Below the pieces are notes generated by a model, which made no database searches, had not been told where the DNA came from, and saw only the letters and a program-made list of their open reading frames with translations. The position numbers and the translations under genes are program-made. From Shewanella sp. MBTL60-112-B2 (lineage in GTDB: Bacteria > Pseudomonadota > Gammaproteobacteria > Enterobacterales > Shewanellaceae), in assembly GCF_019655055.1 (NCBI RefSeq), contig NZ_BPFA01000022.1:1-64000 (forward strand): a stretch of 64,000 nucleotides of DNA, in the 5' to 3' direction. This document shows positions 9,278-19,633 of the stretch, one piece after another (position 1 is the first letter of the stretch; each line of letters starts with the position of its first letter).

Positions 9278-10378
9278 CTACTCGCTACGTAACAGCGAAT
9301 CGGGTATCGCCAATTTATCAGCCACCCGCACAGGACGCTCATTAACTAAGATAATGCCCATGCTGGTTTTATCGAAGACTTTAAACACCATCAATTTACC
9401 ACGGTAAAGGTCAGGCATCTTAACTGCGCTGTCAGAAGAGATATTGGCAAGTACCTTCTCATAACGATTGCGATCATGGGGCTGCACCGGTATACCATCA
9501 CCATCGATTACCACAACTTCGCCATCTTTAAAGATTGAGAACACATGGCCAGTTTCGAGTCCGTCAACTGCGCCTCGATCTAAGTAAACCACATCTAGCT
9601 TACCCATCTCTCGAATATTCTTTCCTGAAGCGAGAACCGTTGCAGGCTCGGCCAACTCCGCAGCACGAGGCATAAAATACGCTGACATAAGCAAATCGTC
9701 TTCGATAGGTAGTAAACGATAACCAGAAGCGGTTTCACGCAGGCTGCTGAGCAACTCCACCTTAGAGATAGCGCCTGACTCAACCACTCGACCAGAAGCA
9801 GATAAAATCACTTCGAGACCTAAGTTGTCACCGTCACTATTTTTAAAAGTTCGGCCATCAAGGTAAACGCCAAATTTATCACCAATAGTCAGCTCACCCT
9901 GCACATAAATAATGTCATTAACGACGTGGAAATTTGAAGGACTCTCGCCGCCCATCACTTTAGGTTGCTGCTCAAACCAATCGGCATCCACCACGCGATG
10001 TTGTAATAAATAAGGTTGAATAAGTGAAAGATCTATCGCCGGAATAGCACCACCTTTAGCCGAAATACGTCCTTGAGGACTCTTTCTAACATGGGGTTTA
10101 ACTACAAGGCGAGGCTCACCATCAATAAAGACAATAGTCAGCCTATCTCCGGGGTAAATCAAATGGGGGTTAGCAACTTGTGGATTGACTCCCCACAGCT
10201 TAGGCCAACGCCAAGGATCTTTTAGAAAAGATGCGGAGATATCCCAAAGGGTATCACCTTTTTGAACCACATAAGAATCAGGATGACCTGACTTTAGCGT
10301 TAAAGTATCAGCGAAAACTGAAGTGCAACCAACTATAAGTGAAGCAAGTAATATTAACCGTCTCATCAGGATATCCAT
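9278..10378 (-). CDS. LysM-domain envelope protein
   Basis: A 366-residue protein with an N-terminal signal peptide (RRLILLASLIVGCTSVFA) and a LysM motif at about residues 38-85 (YVVQKGDTLWDISASFLKDP ... VNPQVANPHLIYPGD). LysM binds peptidoglycan, so it probably acts in the periplasm. The remaining 280 residues have no motif I can name. Either the ATG at 10378 or the one four codons later at 10366 could start it. It is divergent from def, and this arrangement (lysM next to dprA, opposite def) is common in gammaproteobacteria. Confidence 0.88.
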   Translation of the reverse strand: MDILMRRLILLASLIVGCTSVFADTLTLKSGHPDSYVVQKGDTLWDISASFLKDPWRWPKLWGVNPQVANPHLIYPGDRLTIVFIDGEPRLVVKPHVRKSPQGRISAKGGAIPAIDLSLIQPYLLQHRVVDADWFEQQPKVMGGESPSNFHVVNDIIYVQGELTIGDKFGVYLDGRTFKNSDGDNLGLEVILSASGRVVESGAISKVELLSSLRETASGYRLLPIEDDLLMSAYFMPRAAELAEPATVLASGKNIREMGKLDVVYLDRGAVDGLETGHVFSIFKDGEVVVIDGDGIPVQPHDRNRYEKVLANISSDSAVKMPDLYRGKLMVFKVFDKTSMGIILVNERPVRVADKLAIPDSLLRSE

Positions 10379-10514
10379 GCTATTTGCTCTTTTATTAGAG
10401 TATATGTAGAGCTTTTGCTGTTATTGAATGCCGCTAACGACTAAAATTGAGCCATTAGCCAAAGTCAGTATAACTAACTGGCTCAATTTTGACAGACTTG
10501 TTAAGAGTTTAGGT

Positions 10515-11027
10515 ATGAGTTTATTAAAAGTTTTACGCTTTCCCGACGAAAGATTACGAACCGTTGCACAGCCGATCACAGAGTTTAACGCTGCCCTTCA
10601 AACACAAATCGACGATATGTTCGAAACTATGTATGAAGAGAAGGGAATTGGCCTAGCGGCAACACAAGTTGATTATCACCATCAACTTATCGTTATGGAC
10701 CTTCAAGACGAGGTTGAACGCCCAACAGTGTTCATCAATCTTGAAATTACCGCCAAGAGTGGTGACTTCTGTAACGAAGAGGGATGCCTATCTGTCCCTG
10801 GAGTATATGCCAAAGTGGACCGCGCTGAGTTCGTCACCATTAAGGCGTTAGACCGTGATGGTAAAGAGTTCACCTTGGAAGCTGATGGCTTATTCGCTAT
10901 CTGTTTACAACATGAATTAGACCATTTATCGGGCAAGCTGTTCGTTGACTATCTATCACCTCTAAAGCGCCAACGTATTAAGCAGAAACTCGAAAAAGCG
11001 GCTCGTCTAGAAGCGAAACAAGGATAA
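10515..11027 (+). CDS. def: peptide deformylase
   Basis: Removes the N-formyl group from nascent proteins. It has all three motifs: GIGLAATQV (44-52), EEGCLSVPG with metal ligand Cys91, and QHELDHLSG with His133, Glu134 and His137. The 170-residue length matches E. coli Def. The open frame extends upstream to 10428, but the ATG at 10515 gives the standard [14 protein letters not shown] start. It is first in def-fmt-rsmB-trkA-trkH. Confidence 0.97.
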   Translation: MSLLKVLRFPDERLRTVAQPITEFNAALQTQIDDMFETMYEEKGIGLAATQVDYHHQLIVMDLQDEVERPTVFINLEITAKSGDFCNEEGCLSVPGVYAKVDRAEFVTIKALDRDGKEFTLEADGLFAICLQHELDHLSGKLFVDYLSPLKRQRIKQKLEKAARLEAKQG

Positions 11028-11031
11028 ATTT

Positions 11032-11997
11032 TTGAAACCATTAAATGTCATTTTTGCAGGAACACCAGATTTTGCTGCACGCCATCTTCAAGCGCTAATC
11101 GACTCTGAGCACAATGTGATCGCAGTCTACACTCAGCCAGATAGACCTGCTGGCCGAGGTAAAAAACTGCAAGCGAGTCCAGTCAAGGCATTAGCGCTTG
11201 AAAATGACATTGCAGTTTTTCAACCTAAATCCCTGCGTGACGAAGACGCCCAAGCAGAACTCGCGGCATTAAACGCCGATATCATGGTTGTGGTGGCTTA
11301 TGGACTTATTTTGCCAAAAGTCGTGCTAGATACTCCACGCTTAGGTTGCATCAACGTGCACGGTTCTATCTTGCCACGCTGGCGTGGTGCAGCCCCAATC
11401 CAACGTGCATTGTGGGCCGGCGATACAGAAACTGGCGTTACCATCATGCAGATGGATATCGGTCTAGATACTGGTGACATGCTGCTTAAGACTCAGCTTC
11501 CAATTGAAGACTCTGACACCTCAGCAACGCTTTATGAAAAGCTCGCAGAGCAAGGCCCGACAGCACTGGTTGAAGCACTAGCAGGTATAGCAGAAGGTAC
11601 CCTACCGGCTGAGAAGCAAGATGAAGCGCTAGCTAACTACGCAGAAAAGCTATCAAAAGAGGAAGCACGTCTAGATTGGTCTAAACCAGCTTCAGCTTTA
11701 TGGCGTGAAATTCGTGCCTTTAACCCTTGGCCTGTTAGCCACTACGAACATGAAGGCAACACCATCAAGGTATGGCAAAGTTCTGTTAGTGATGAAACCA
11801 GCTCACAGCAGCCGGGCACCATCTTGTCGGCAGATAAAACGGGGATCAGCATTGCTACAGGTGAAGGCGTATTGACCATCACCCAGATGCAATTACCAGG
11901 TAAGAAACCTTTAAGTGTTGCCGACATCCTAAACTCGAGAGCAGACTGGTTTACCCCAGGAACTGTACTCGCTAGCACCGACAATCAAGAGGCTTAA
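11032..11997 (+). CDS. fmt: methionyl-tRNA formyltransferase
   Basis: Formylates initiator Met-tRNA using 10-formyl-tetrahydrofolate. At 321 residues it has the typical [13 protein letters not shown] start and the [17 protein letters not shown] catalytic segment followed by the DTG-containing loop. The start codon is TTG at 11032, 7 nt after AGGA and only 4 nt after the def stop codon, so the pair is probably translationally coupled. Confidence 0.97.
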   Translation: MKPLNVIFAGTPDFAARHLQALIDSEHNVIAVYTQPDRPAGRGKKLQASPVKALALENDIAVFQPKSLRDEDAQAELAALNADIMVVVAYGLILPKVVLDTPRLGCINVHGSILPRWRGAAPIQRALWAGDTETGVTIMQMDIGLDTGDMLLKTQLPIEDSDTSATLYEKLAEQGPTALVEALAGIAEGTLPAEKQDEALANYAEKLSKEEARLDWSKPASALWREIRAFNPWPVSHYEHEGNTIKVWQSSVSDETSSQQPGTILSADKTGISIATGEGVLTITQMQLPGKKPLSVADILNSRADWFTPGTVLASTDNQEA

Positions 11998-12003
11998 TCG
12001 CTA

Positions 12004-13284
12004 ATGAACTTAAGAGCTTTGGCCGCTAAGGTCGTTTTTCAGGTGCTAGAAAAAGGTATCTCACTTTCTGTGGCGCTACCGGATCAGCAAAGACATCTCG
12101 ACAGCGGTAAAGACAAGGCGCTACTCGCCGAGCTTTGCTATGGCGTGATGCGTCATTTGCCACAACTAGACAAGCAAGTCAGTGATTGCATGAGCAAGCA
12201 GATGAAAGGCAAGCAGCGCATTGTGCACCAACTGCTGCTAATTGGTTGCTATCAACTGTACTTCACCCGAATTCCTAGCCATGCGGCAATATCTGAAACG
12301 GCCGAAGCCTGTCGCCAGCTAAAGTTTGAAGGCTTAGTTAAGGTCGTCAACGGCGTATTACGTAATATTCAACGCCAAGAAAAGCCATTATCGACTGAAA
12401 ACGATACCTTGGCCTATAACACACCAGCTTGGATAATTAAGCGCTTAAAAGACGCTTACCCTGACAACTGGCAAAACGTTATTGAGCAGAGTCACGAACG
12501 CCCACCTATGTGGCTGCGTAACAACCAGCAATCGCAAACTAGAGAGACTTATCTACAAGCACTTGCAGGATTAGATATCGAAGCGCAAGCAGGCAATAGC
12601 CCAGATTCAATTTTATTGAGTAGCCCACGCGATGTGATGCAGCTACCGGGCTTTGAAACCGGCGCAGCCTCAGTGCAAGATGGCGCAGCCCAATGGGCGG
12701 CAACGTTACTGGCACCACAAGGCGATGAACTCGTGCTTGATGCTTGTGCCGCCCCCGGCGGTAAGAGTTGCCACTTATTAGAATTGGCACCAAACGTTAA
12801 GTTAGTCGCGGTCGATTTTGATGCTAAGCGTCTTGAGCGTGTGCAGCAAAACCTCGATAGATTGTCACTTAAAGCAGAGTTAGTGCATGGCGATGCTGCC
12901 AATATTGATTCATGGTGGCAAGGTGATAAATTTGACCGCATCTTGCTAGATGCCCCATGCTCGGCTACAGGTGTTATTCGCCGTCATCCAGATATTAAGT
13001 GGCTTAGAAAGAACAACGACATCGAAGAGTTGGCGCAATTACAGTCACAAATTTTCGATCATTGCTGGAAGTGGTTAAAGCCCGGTGGCACACTCTTATA
13101 CGCAACATGTTCGATTTTGCCTCAGGAAAACAAAGATCAAGTGAGTGCCTTCTTAGCCAGAACACCTGATGCGACCTTAGTACCGATAGAAGAGCAAGCT
13201 AACCCGGACGATATCGGTTGGCAGATTGTTCCAGGGCAAGACAACATGGACGGCTTTTATTACGCTCGCCTAGTGAAGGATTAG
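12004..13284 (+). CDS. rsmB: 16S rRNA m5C967 methyltransferase
   Basis: SAM-dependent methylation of C967 in 16S rRNA (Sun/RsmB). The 426-residue protein has an N-terminal NusB-like RNA-binding domain (about 1-140) and a Rossmann methyltransferase domain with the SAM motif [16 protein letters not shown]. The two cysteines of m5C RNA methyltransferases are in [11 protein letters not shown] and YATCSILP. It starts 6 nt after fmt. Confidence 0.97.
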   Translation: MNLRALAAKVVFQVLEKGISLSVALPDQQRHLDSGKDKALLAELCYGVMRHLPQLDKQVSDCMSKQMKGKQRIVHQLLLIGCYQLYFTRIPSHAAISETAEACRQLKFEGLVKVVNGVLRNIQRQEKPLSTENDTLAYNTPAWIIKRLKDAYPDNWQNVIEQSHERPPMWLRNNQQSQTRETYLQALAGLDIEAQAGNSPDSILLSSPRDVMQLPGFETGAASVQDGAAQWAATLLAPQGDELVLDACAAPGGKSCHLLELAPNVKLVAVDFDAKRLERVQQNLDRLSLKAELVHGDAANIDSWWQGDKFDRILLDAPCSATGVIRRHPDIKWLRKNNDIEELAQLQSQIFDHCWKWLKPGGTLLYATCSILPQENKDQVSAFLARTPDATLVPIEEQANPDDIGWQIVPGQDNMDGFYYARLVKD

Positions 13285-13291
13285 TACGGCA

Positions 13292-14701
13292 ATGAAAATT
13301 ATCATTTTGGGTGCAGGACAAGTTGGCGGCACGTTAGCCGAGAACTTAGTTGGCGAAAACAATGACATCACTATTGTCGATAACGACAAAAACCGCCTGC
13401 GTAGCTTGCAAGATAAGTACGACCTAAGGGTGGTTGTGGGTCACGGTGCTCACCCAAGTGTATTAAAAGAGGCGGGTGCCGAAGACGCAGACATGCTGAT
13501 CGCGGTAACCAATAGCGATGAATGTAATATGGCCGCCTGCCAAATTGCTTATTCTCTCTATGGTACGCCGACTAAAATTGCCCGAATTCGTTCAGAACAA
13601 TATCTAGGCCTGCGCGATAAACTGTTTATTGATAGCGAAACCAAAAATGCAGAAAACCGCCCTCGCGGTGGCTTTATCATCGATGAATTGATTGCGCCAG
13701 AGCAGCTAGTCACCGCCTATATCGGTCGCCTAGTTGAATACCCTGGTGCGCTGCAGGTACTGGAGTTTGCCGAAGGCAGACTTAGCCTTGTTGCAGTTAG
13801 AGCATACTATGGCGGCCCACTAGTGGGTAACGCCTTAGCTGCGCTACGTGAACACATGCCCAATATTGATACCCGGGTAGCCGCTATCTTTAGGCAAGGC
13901 CGACCTATCATGCCGCGCGGTACCACCATTATCGAAGCCGACGACGAAGTGTTCTTCGTTGCCGATAGTCGCCATGTCCGCGCGGTAATGAGTGAAATGC
14001 AAAAGCTAGATAATTCTTACCGCAACATCATGATTGCTGGCGGTGGTAATATCGGTTTAGGCCTAGCCAAGCAGCTGCAGCGCAATCACTCGGTTAAGCT
14101 GATTGAGCATAAGCAAGAGCGCGCCGAAGAGCTATCTGAAAAGCTTGAGAACACTACGGTATTTTGTGGTGATGCATCAGATCAAGAGTTGTTACTCGAA
14201 GAGCATATCGATCAAACCGATGTGTTTATTGCGGTAACTAACGACGATGAAGCCAACATTATGGCCGCATTGCTTGCCAAGCGTATGGGTGCCAAAAAGG
14301 TCATGGTACTGATCCAACGTGAAGCCTATGTAGATATCGTGCAAGAAGCCAATATCGATATCGCCATCTCACCGCAGCAAGCTACGATTTCGGCGCTACT
14401 CACCCATATTCGCCAAGGTGACATTTGTAACGTTTACTCACTGCGCCGCGGTGCAGCCGAGGCCATCGAAGCGATTGCTCACGGTGACTCTAATACATCT
14501 AAAGTTGTTGGTAAGCAGATCAGTGAAATCAAGCTGCCTCCTGGCACCACTATTGGTGCAATCGTGCGTGACGAAGAAGTGTTGATGGCTCACGATAAAA
14601 CGGTTATCGAACAAGGTGACCACGTCATCCTCTTCTTAGTAAACAAGAAGTTTATTGGTGAAGTAGAGAAACTGTTCCAACCGAGTGCTTTCTTCTTTTA
14701 A
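13292..14701 (+). CDS. trkA: Trk potassium uptake regulatory subunit TrkA
   Basis: Cytosolic NAD(H)-binding gating ring of the Trk K+ importer. The 469-residue duplicated protein has two RCK-N/RCK-C halves. The first nucleotide loop is [13 protein letters not shown] (about 7-19) and the second is [13 protein letters not shown] (about 251-263). It lies 7 nt after rsmB and 21 nt before trkH, its membrane partner. Confidence 0.97.
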   Translation: MKIIILGAGQVGGTLAENLVGENNDITIVDNDKNRLRSLQDKYDLRVVVGHGAHPSVLKEAGAEDADMLIAVTNSDECNMAACQIAYSLYGTPTKIARIRSEQYLGLRDKLFIDSETKNAENRPRGGFIIDELIAPEQLVTAYIGRLVEYPGALQVLEFAEGRLSLVAVRAYYGGPLVGNALAALREHMPNIDTRVAAIFRQGRPIMPRGTTIIEADDEVFFVADSRHVRAVMSEMQKLDNSYRNIMIAGGGNIGLGLAKQLQRNHSVKLIEHKQERAEELSEKLENTTVFCGDASDQELLLEEHIDQTDVFIAVTNDDEANIMAALLAKRMGAKKVMVLIQREAYVDIVQEANIDIAISPQQATISALLTHIRQGDICNVYSLRRGAAEAIEAIAHGDSNTSKVVGKQISEIKLPPGTTIGAIVRDEEVLMAHDKTVIEQGDHVILFLVNKKFIGEVEKLFQPSAFFF

Positions 14702-14722
14702 AAAACCTTCAGGAGCGGAATA

Positions 14723-16165
14723 GTGCTGAACTATCGTCCTCTACTGTTTATTCTGGGAATTTTCCTATCGACGCTCACCGCGTTTATGTTAATTCCCGGA
14801 GCCTTCGCTCTCTATTATGGCGAAGAGACTGTTGGTGCATTCATGATTTCCTCTTTGGCTGCCGGTAGCGCAGCCAGCTTTTGTATGCATCAAGGTCAAA
14901 CCCGTAAGCTCAATCTCAATATCCGCGATATGTTTTTACTGACCTGCCTCACTTGGCTCATCGTCAGTCTTTTTGCGGCAATGCCTTTTACTCTATACCA
15001 CGGCATCAACTACACCGATGCCTTCTTTGAAACCATGTCGGGGATCACGACCACTGGCTCTACCGTGTTGTCGGGGCTCGATAACATGGATCACAGCATT
15101 CTGATCTGGCGCTCACTACTGCAGTGGATGGGTGGTATTGGCTTTATCGTAATGGCCGTAGCCGTTCTACCTTTTTTAAACGTCGGTGGTATGCGGCTAT
15201 TTAGAACCGAGTCTTCAGACTGGAGTGATAAAACCACTCCACGCACCCAACACATGGCAAAAAACCTATTTATCGTTTATTGCCTGCTGACCTTCTTATG
15301 CTTTTTGGCATATCACAGTAGCGGCATGAACTGGTTCCAAGCCATCAACCATGCCATGACCACCCTGTCTACTGGCGGCTATTCCACCTCTGACAAATCC
15401 ATGGCGGCATTTTCAAATGAGGCTCACTGGGTTGGCACGACATTTATGCTTGCAGGGGGCTTGCCTTTGCTAATGTTCGTCTACATGGTGCAGCAACGTT
15501 CAGTAAAAGTGTGGAACGATGCCCAAGTGAAAGGCTTTCTCAAGTTTGTGATCCTCACATCCTGCGCCCTCGCCTTATGGCTGTGGAGCAGCAGAGAGAT
15601 AGCGCCTTTAGATGCCTTACGCTTGGCCAGCTTTAACGTAGTCTCTGTGGTGACAACCACAGGGTATGGCCTCACCGACTACACTGCTTGGGGGGCATTA
15701 GCCAATATCATCTTTCTATTTTTGATGTTTGTCGGCAGCTGTTCAGGCTCCACCTCTGGCGGCATCAAAATCTTCCGCTTTCAAATAGCGGGCGTGATAA
15801 TGCGCGAGCAACTTAAGCAACAATTTCACCCAAATGGTGTTTTTAGAGAACGTTATAACAACCACATCATTCGTGGCGATATTGTGCGCTCACTCGTCAC
15901 CTTTATCCTGCTATTTGTACTGGTGATTGTGCTGCTATCTATCATTTTGGTGCTCACTGGATTAGATCCCGTAACCAGCTTTACAGGCGCGATTACCGCT
16001 GTTACCAATGTTGGCCCAGGTCTAGGTAGCACTATCGGCCCTGCAGGTAACTTCTCAACGCTACCGGACGTAGCTAAATGGGCTTTAGCCATAGGTATGC
16101 TGCTTGGACGACTTGAGATTTTAACTGTGGCGGTATTATTCCACCCTAGTTTTTGGAAGTACTAA
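14723..16165 (+). CDS. trkH: Trk potassium transporter membrane subunit TrkH (copy 1)
   Basis: A 480-residue integral membrane K+ channel-like subunit. Four P-loop filter segments are visible: GITTTGSTVL, TLSTGGYST, VTTTGYGLT and VTNVGPGLG, each with the conserved glycine. The GTG start at 14723 follows AGGAG. It is co-transcribed with trkA. A second, divergent copy lies at 18036-19493, so the two may differ in affinity or ion preference (inference). Confidence 0.95.
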   Translation: MLNYRPLLFILGIFLSTLTAFMLIPGAFALYYGEETVGAFMISSLAAGSAASFCMHQGQTRKLNLNIRDMFLLTCLTWLIVSLFAAMPFTLYHGINYTDAFFETMSGITTTGSTVLSGLDNMDHSILIWRSLLQWMGGIGFIVMAVAVLPFLNVGGMRLFRTESSDWSDKTTPRTQHMAKNLFIVYCLLTFLCFLAYHSSGMNWFQAINHAMTTLSTGGYSTSDKSMAAFSNEAHWVGTTFMLAGGLPLLMFVYMVQQRSVKVWNDAQVKGFLKFVILTSCALALWLWSSREIAPLDALRLASFNVVSVVTTTGYGLTDYTAWGALANIIFLFLMFVGSCSGSTSGGIKIFRFQIAGVIMREQLKQQFHPNGVFRERYNNHIIRGDIVRSLVTFILLFVLVIVLLSIILVLTGLDPVTSFTGAITAVTNVGPGLGSTIGPAGNFSTLPDVAKWALAIGMLLGRLEILTVAVLFHPSFWKY

Positions 16166-16184
16166 ACCCAGTTTTCAGATACAA

Positions 16185-16209
16185 AAAAGCCGCATCAAGT
16201 GCGGCTTTT
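16185..16209. terminator. bidirectional terminator between trkH and hemG
   Basis: The stem AAAGCCGCA / TGCGGCTTT with a 5-nt loop, with A-run before and T-run after. It sits between two convergent genes (trkH plus, hemG minus) and can serve both. Confidence 0.85.
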
Positions 16210-16220
16210 GAGTCAGTGAC

Positions 16221-16760
16221 TTATTTAGCTAAGCTAACCAAATGCTCAGCATATACCTTTACATCATCCCAATCGGTGTAATCAATCACTGATTTAGGGT
16301 CTGTTGGGCCATTGGTCATCTTCATGATCAGCTGGATCATCATTCTGTCGTACCAGCGCCATGCCGGGTAATCAACTTTACCGGCGATCACTTTAACGTC
16401 GTTTGGTTTCCATGCCGCTAGTTCAATAAACTTCTGTAGATACTTATTGTTTTCCGGAATACGTTTTTCTGGATTACGTGCCACAACATTCACACTAAAG
16501 AAACTCGATGCTTTAGCGCTTAACTCAGCTTGATGCTGCTCGACAAATTCAAAGACTGATTTATGGTAACTACCGTAAAGCACACACGCACCAAGCGCGA
16601 CCACATCATATTGAGCCCAGTCGATCCCCTCAGCCTTAGCTTCATTAATATGCATCATATCGCATCGGTGACCCTGACTCACAAGGTGGTCCGCAACAGC
16701 ACGGCTAATTCTGGCTGTGTGCCCACCGCGAGAATAGTAAAGTACCAGAACTGATTTCAT
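16221..16760 (-). CDS. hemG: HemG-type protoporphyrinogen IX oxidase (flavodoxin-like), copy 1
   Basis: A 179-residue FMN flavodoxin fold of the HemG family, which oxidises protoporphyrinogen IX using quinones at the membrane. The phosphate loop is YYSRGGHTARIS (about 8-19). The long HemG insertion VNVVARNPEKR distinguishes it from ordinary flavodoxins, and the C-terminal GPTDPKSVIDYTDW block is family-typical. It stands alone, convergent with trkH and divergent from the HlyU-like regulator (198 nt apart). A second copy is at 17365-17892. Confidence 0.92.
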   Translation of the reverse strand: MKSVLVLYYSRGGHTARISRAVADHLVSQGHRCDMMHINEAKAEGIDWAQYDVVALGACVLYGSYHKSVFEFVEQHQAELSAKASSFFSVNVVARNPEKRIPENNKYLQKFIELAAWKPNDVKVIAGKVDYPAWRWYDRMMIQLIMKMTNGPTDPKSVIDYTDWDDVKVYAEHLVSLAK

Positions 16761-16958
16761 CTTGATTCCAATTGAGAATTTTCTATTGATGCATTGTTAC
16801 AGCTAATCATAGATTTTAAAGGAGAATGGATCACAAATTAGGTGTAGCTCATATTATCGACATCAAAAATTGAGATAACCGCCTTCCACAAGTATATTGT
16901 CTTATAAGCTTAACTCAATTAGAATAAACTAATTAAAGGCGATGGAGTAAGTAACCAA

Positions 16959-17264
16959 ATGCAAAAAGACATCGATATTAGTGCAATGGTCACTAATGCC
17001 GAAAGCGCAGCTAAGTGGCTTAAGGCTATCGCTAATCCATATAGACTGATGATTCTGTGCTTATTACTGGATAAAGAACTAAGCGTGACCGAATTAAATG
17101 AAACGGTTCCTCTTAGCCAGTCAGCACTATCGCAGCATTTAGCCGTATTACGCTCAGAAGACTTAGTGTCAACTCGCAAGAGTTCGCAAGTGGTTTATTA
17201 CACATTAAAGAATGAGCAAGTCACCGAAGTGATCTCTATATTGCATCGTAAATACTGCGCCTAG
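16959..17264 (+). CDS. hlyU: HlyU/BigR-type ArsR-family transcription regulator
   Basis: A 101-residue winged-helix ArsR repressor fold. The recognition helix segment SQSALSQHLAVLRSEDLV and the flanks RLMILCLLLDKELSV and VVYYTL strongly resemble Vibrio HlyU. Two cysteines (C34 and C100) are 66 residues apart, the spacing of the redox/persulfide-sensing pair in HlyU. The metal-binding ELCVCDL motif of arsenic sensors is absent. It lies between two hemG-type genes. Regulating them is possible but not shown by the sequence. Confidence 0.85.
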   Translation: MQKDIDISAMVTNAESAAKWLKAIANPYRLMILCLLLDKELSVTELNETVPLSQSALSQHLAVLRSEDLVSTRKSSQVVYYTLKNEQVTEVISILHRKYCA

Positions 17265-17320
17265 TACGCACTATCTATAGAGCCGATAGTGTTTAGATAC
17301 AACAGTGTTCCAGATATAAC

Positions 17321-17347
17321 AAAGCCTGCATTTAGCAGGCTTTTTTA
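17321..17347. terminator. bidirectional terminator between hlyU-like gene and hemG copy 2
   Basis: The stem AAGCCTGC / GCAGGCTT with a 5-nt loop and a T-run on the plus strand. On the minus strand the flank is AAAGCCTGC-complement with fewer T residues, so it is stronger for the plus-strand gene. Confidence 0.8.
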
Positions 17348-17364
17348 TGGGTAATCTTTACAGA

Positions 17365-17892
17365 TTAACGCTCAGCAAAAGCGCGAGCAAACTCATCAAC
17401 CTTGTTCCAGTCAGTAAACTCAAAAGTACCGCTAGTATCGGTTGGCCCTTTGGTCATCCACATAATAAAGCGGATCATCACTTTATCGAACAGACGATAT
17501 TTAGGGTAATCAATCTTGCCGGCAAACACGGCTAACTGTTGCGGTTGCCATAGTGAAAGTGCCAGAAACTTCTTCATATATGGGTTGGTTTCTGGCGTAT
17601 TTTTCTCAGGTTTACGCGCCACCACATTCACCGTAAAGAAAGCGTTTTGCTTGGCATCTAGTACCGCGTGATGACGATTAATAAACTGATAAAGCTCAGG
17701 CCTATGTTTACCATAGCGAATACTCGCTGCGACCAAAATTTTATCAAATTGCGCCAAGCCAAGTTTTTCAGCTTCATCAAGGGATGCCAGAGTTACCTTG
17801 GCTCCTTGATCTTGATTAATCCGCTTTATTTGCTCACAAATCGCTTTGGTTTGGCCATCAACGGTTGAATAAATAATGAGTGTGTTGTTCAT
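17365..17892 (-). CDS. hemG: HemG-type protoporphyrinogen IX oxidase (flavodoxin-like), copy 2
   Basis: A 175-residue HemG-family flavodoxin. Its phosphate loop (YSTVDGQTKAI) is closer to E. coli HemG (STRDGQT) than that of copy 1. The HemG insertion is present (VNVVARKPEKNTPETNPY). It follows trkH copy 2 in the same direction, as in the E. coli pepQ-yigZ-trkH-hemG order, so this is the positional ortholog of E. coli hemG. Copy 1 is the extra paralog. Confidence 0.92.
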   Translation of the reverse strand: MNNTLIIYSTVDGQTKAICEQIKRINQDQGAKVTLASLDEAEKLGLAQFDKILVAASIRYGKHRPELYQFINRHHAVLDAKQNAFFTVNVVARKPEKNTPETNPYMKKFLALSLWQPQQLAVFAGKIDYPKYRLFDKVMIRFIMWMTKGPTDTSGTFEFTDWNKVDEFARAFAER

Positions 17893-18035
17893 TAACGTCC
17901 TACTATTTTCTGATTCAAACTAGATTAAAGCTCAATTCAAACAACGCCGAATTGCCTTACCCACTGACTCAATATACCCGCTAAAAATTAACGCTAGCTT
18001 AGCCTTACACATCGAGTCTGCATCTTTACCTTAAT

Positions 18036-19493
18036 TTAGTTTTTCCAAAATGTTGGTGTAAACAAAATAAGTAAAGTAAATACCTCTAAGCGACCGAATA
18101 GCATGGCGAACAGCAGTACCCATTTCTCACCATCACCAATACTGGCGTAGTTACTCGCCACCTCACCTAAGCCTGGACCTAGGTTATTCAAACAAGCGGC
18201 TGTTGCGCTAAAGGCGGTAATCGCATCCATTCCCAGCGCCATTAAGATCAGCATACAAACAACAAAGACTAAAGCATAAGCCGAGAAGAATCCCCACACT
18301 GCATCGATGACCCTATCTGGCAACGCGTTACCGCTGATCCGAATAGAGAACATACCACGGGGGTGAACTAATCGCTTAAGTTCCCGTGAACCTTGTAGCA
18401 ATAGTAGAATGACTCGAATGACTTTAATACCACCCGCCGTAGAGCCACCGCTACCACCAATGAAACTAGAAAAGATTAGCAAGATAGGTAAGAACAACGG
18501 CCAAGCATGAAAGCTCTCTGTACCAAAACCTGCGGTAGTTGAAATTGATACCGCCTGAAACAGAGCGTAATCGAAGGTTTCCTCGGCCGAGTCATAAATA
18601 CCAGAGCCGTATAGGGTGACAAAACAGATAGCGGTTAACACCAACTGAATGGCGATCAGCACCTTAAATTCTGCGTCCCTAAAGTAAACTCTAAGGTTAA
18701 TGCCGCGGCGAGAAAATGCCGCAAAGTGCAGGCTAAAATTGAGCGCGGCAATCAATAGGAACACCACGCAGATCATATTGATTGTAGGACTGTCGAAGTA
18801 GCCCATGCTCGCGTCGTGGGTAGAGAAGCCACCAATAGCAATGGTCGAGAACGAGTGACAGATAGCATCGAATGCATCCATTCCCGCCAGCCAATAAGCA
18901 AGGGCACAAGCAACAGTTAATGCTAAGTAGATATACCACAGCGCCTTGGCGGTCTCGGCAATTCTAGGGGTCATCTTACTGTCTTTAACCGGCCCGGGCA
19001 TTTCGGCGCGATATAGCTGCATTCCTCCAACGCCAAGTACAGGCAAAATAGCAACCGCAAGAACAATAATTCCCATGCCTCCGAGCCACTGCAGTAAATG
19101 CCGATAAAATAGAATCGCCTTGGGCAGACTATCTAGCCCCACGATCACCGTGGCCCCCGTGGTAGTTAGGGCTGAGAAGGACTCAAAGAAACTGTCAGTT
19201 AAACTAAGCGATGGTTGACCAGAAAAAATAAAGGGGACTGCACCGATGGAGCCTAGTACCACCCAGAACATCACCACTAAGAGGAAGCCCTCTCGAGTAC
19301 GCAAGTCCTTTCGGTGTGCGCGGTTAGGATACCAAAGTCCAAAACCCAAGATCAGGCACAACACAAATGCCTGAATAAAGGCCATGCCGCCGCCATCTTT
19401 ATAGATAACAGCAACAAGAGCTGGAGGAAGTAAAGATAAAGAAAACAGCCCCATTAATAAGCCTGTAATTCTTATAATTGTTCGATATTGCAT
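18036..19493 (-). CDS. trkH: Trk potassium transporter membrane subunit TrkH (copy 2)
   Basis: A 485-residue membrane protein with the four filter segments LTTTGATVIVG, IAIGGFST, STTAGFGTES and NNLGPGLGE. By position (between yigZ and hemG) it is the ortholog of E. coli TrkH. It would use the TrkA made from 13292-14701, since there is no trkA next to it. A 404-bp noncoding stretch containing a MITE-like element separates it from yigZ, so it may have its own promoter. Confidence 0.94.
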   Translation of the reverse strand: MQYRTIIRITGLLMGLFSLSLLPPALVAVIYKDGGGMAFIQAFVLCLILGFGLWYPNRAHRKDLRTREGFLLVVMFWVVLGSIGAVPFIFSGQPSLSLTDSFFESFSALTTTGATVIVGLDSLPKAILFYRHLLQWLGGMGIIVLAVAILPVLGVGGMQLYRAEMPGPVKDSKMTPRIAETAKALWYIYLALTVACALAYWLAGMDAFDAICHSFSTIAIGGFSTHDASMGYFDSPTINMICVVFLLIAALNFSLHFAAFSRRGINLRVYFRDAEFKVLIAIQLVLTAICFVTLYGSGIYDSAEETFDYALFQAVSISTTAGFGTESFHAWPLFLPILLIFSSFIGGSGGSTAGGIKVIRVILLLLQGSRELKRLVHPRGMFSIRISGNALPDRVIDAVWGFFSAYALVFVVCMLILMALGMDAITAFSATAACLNNLGPGLGEVASNYASIGDGEKWVLLFAMLFGRLEVFTLLILFTPTFWKN

Positions 19494-19633
19494 TGATTCC
19501 CATCACTAGCGCTTATGCTATAGCGCATTCTCGCACACTTAATAATGAATGTTCATAACCGATTATCAAGCTTGAAAAAACTTGTTAATCAATAAAATTT
19601 GTCATCGTTTTACAACTAACCAATATGGCGCTT

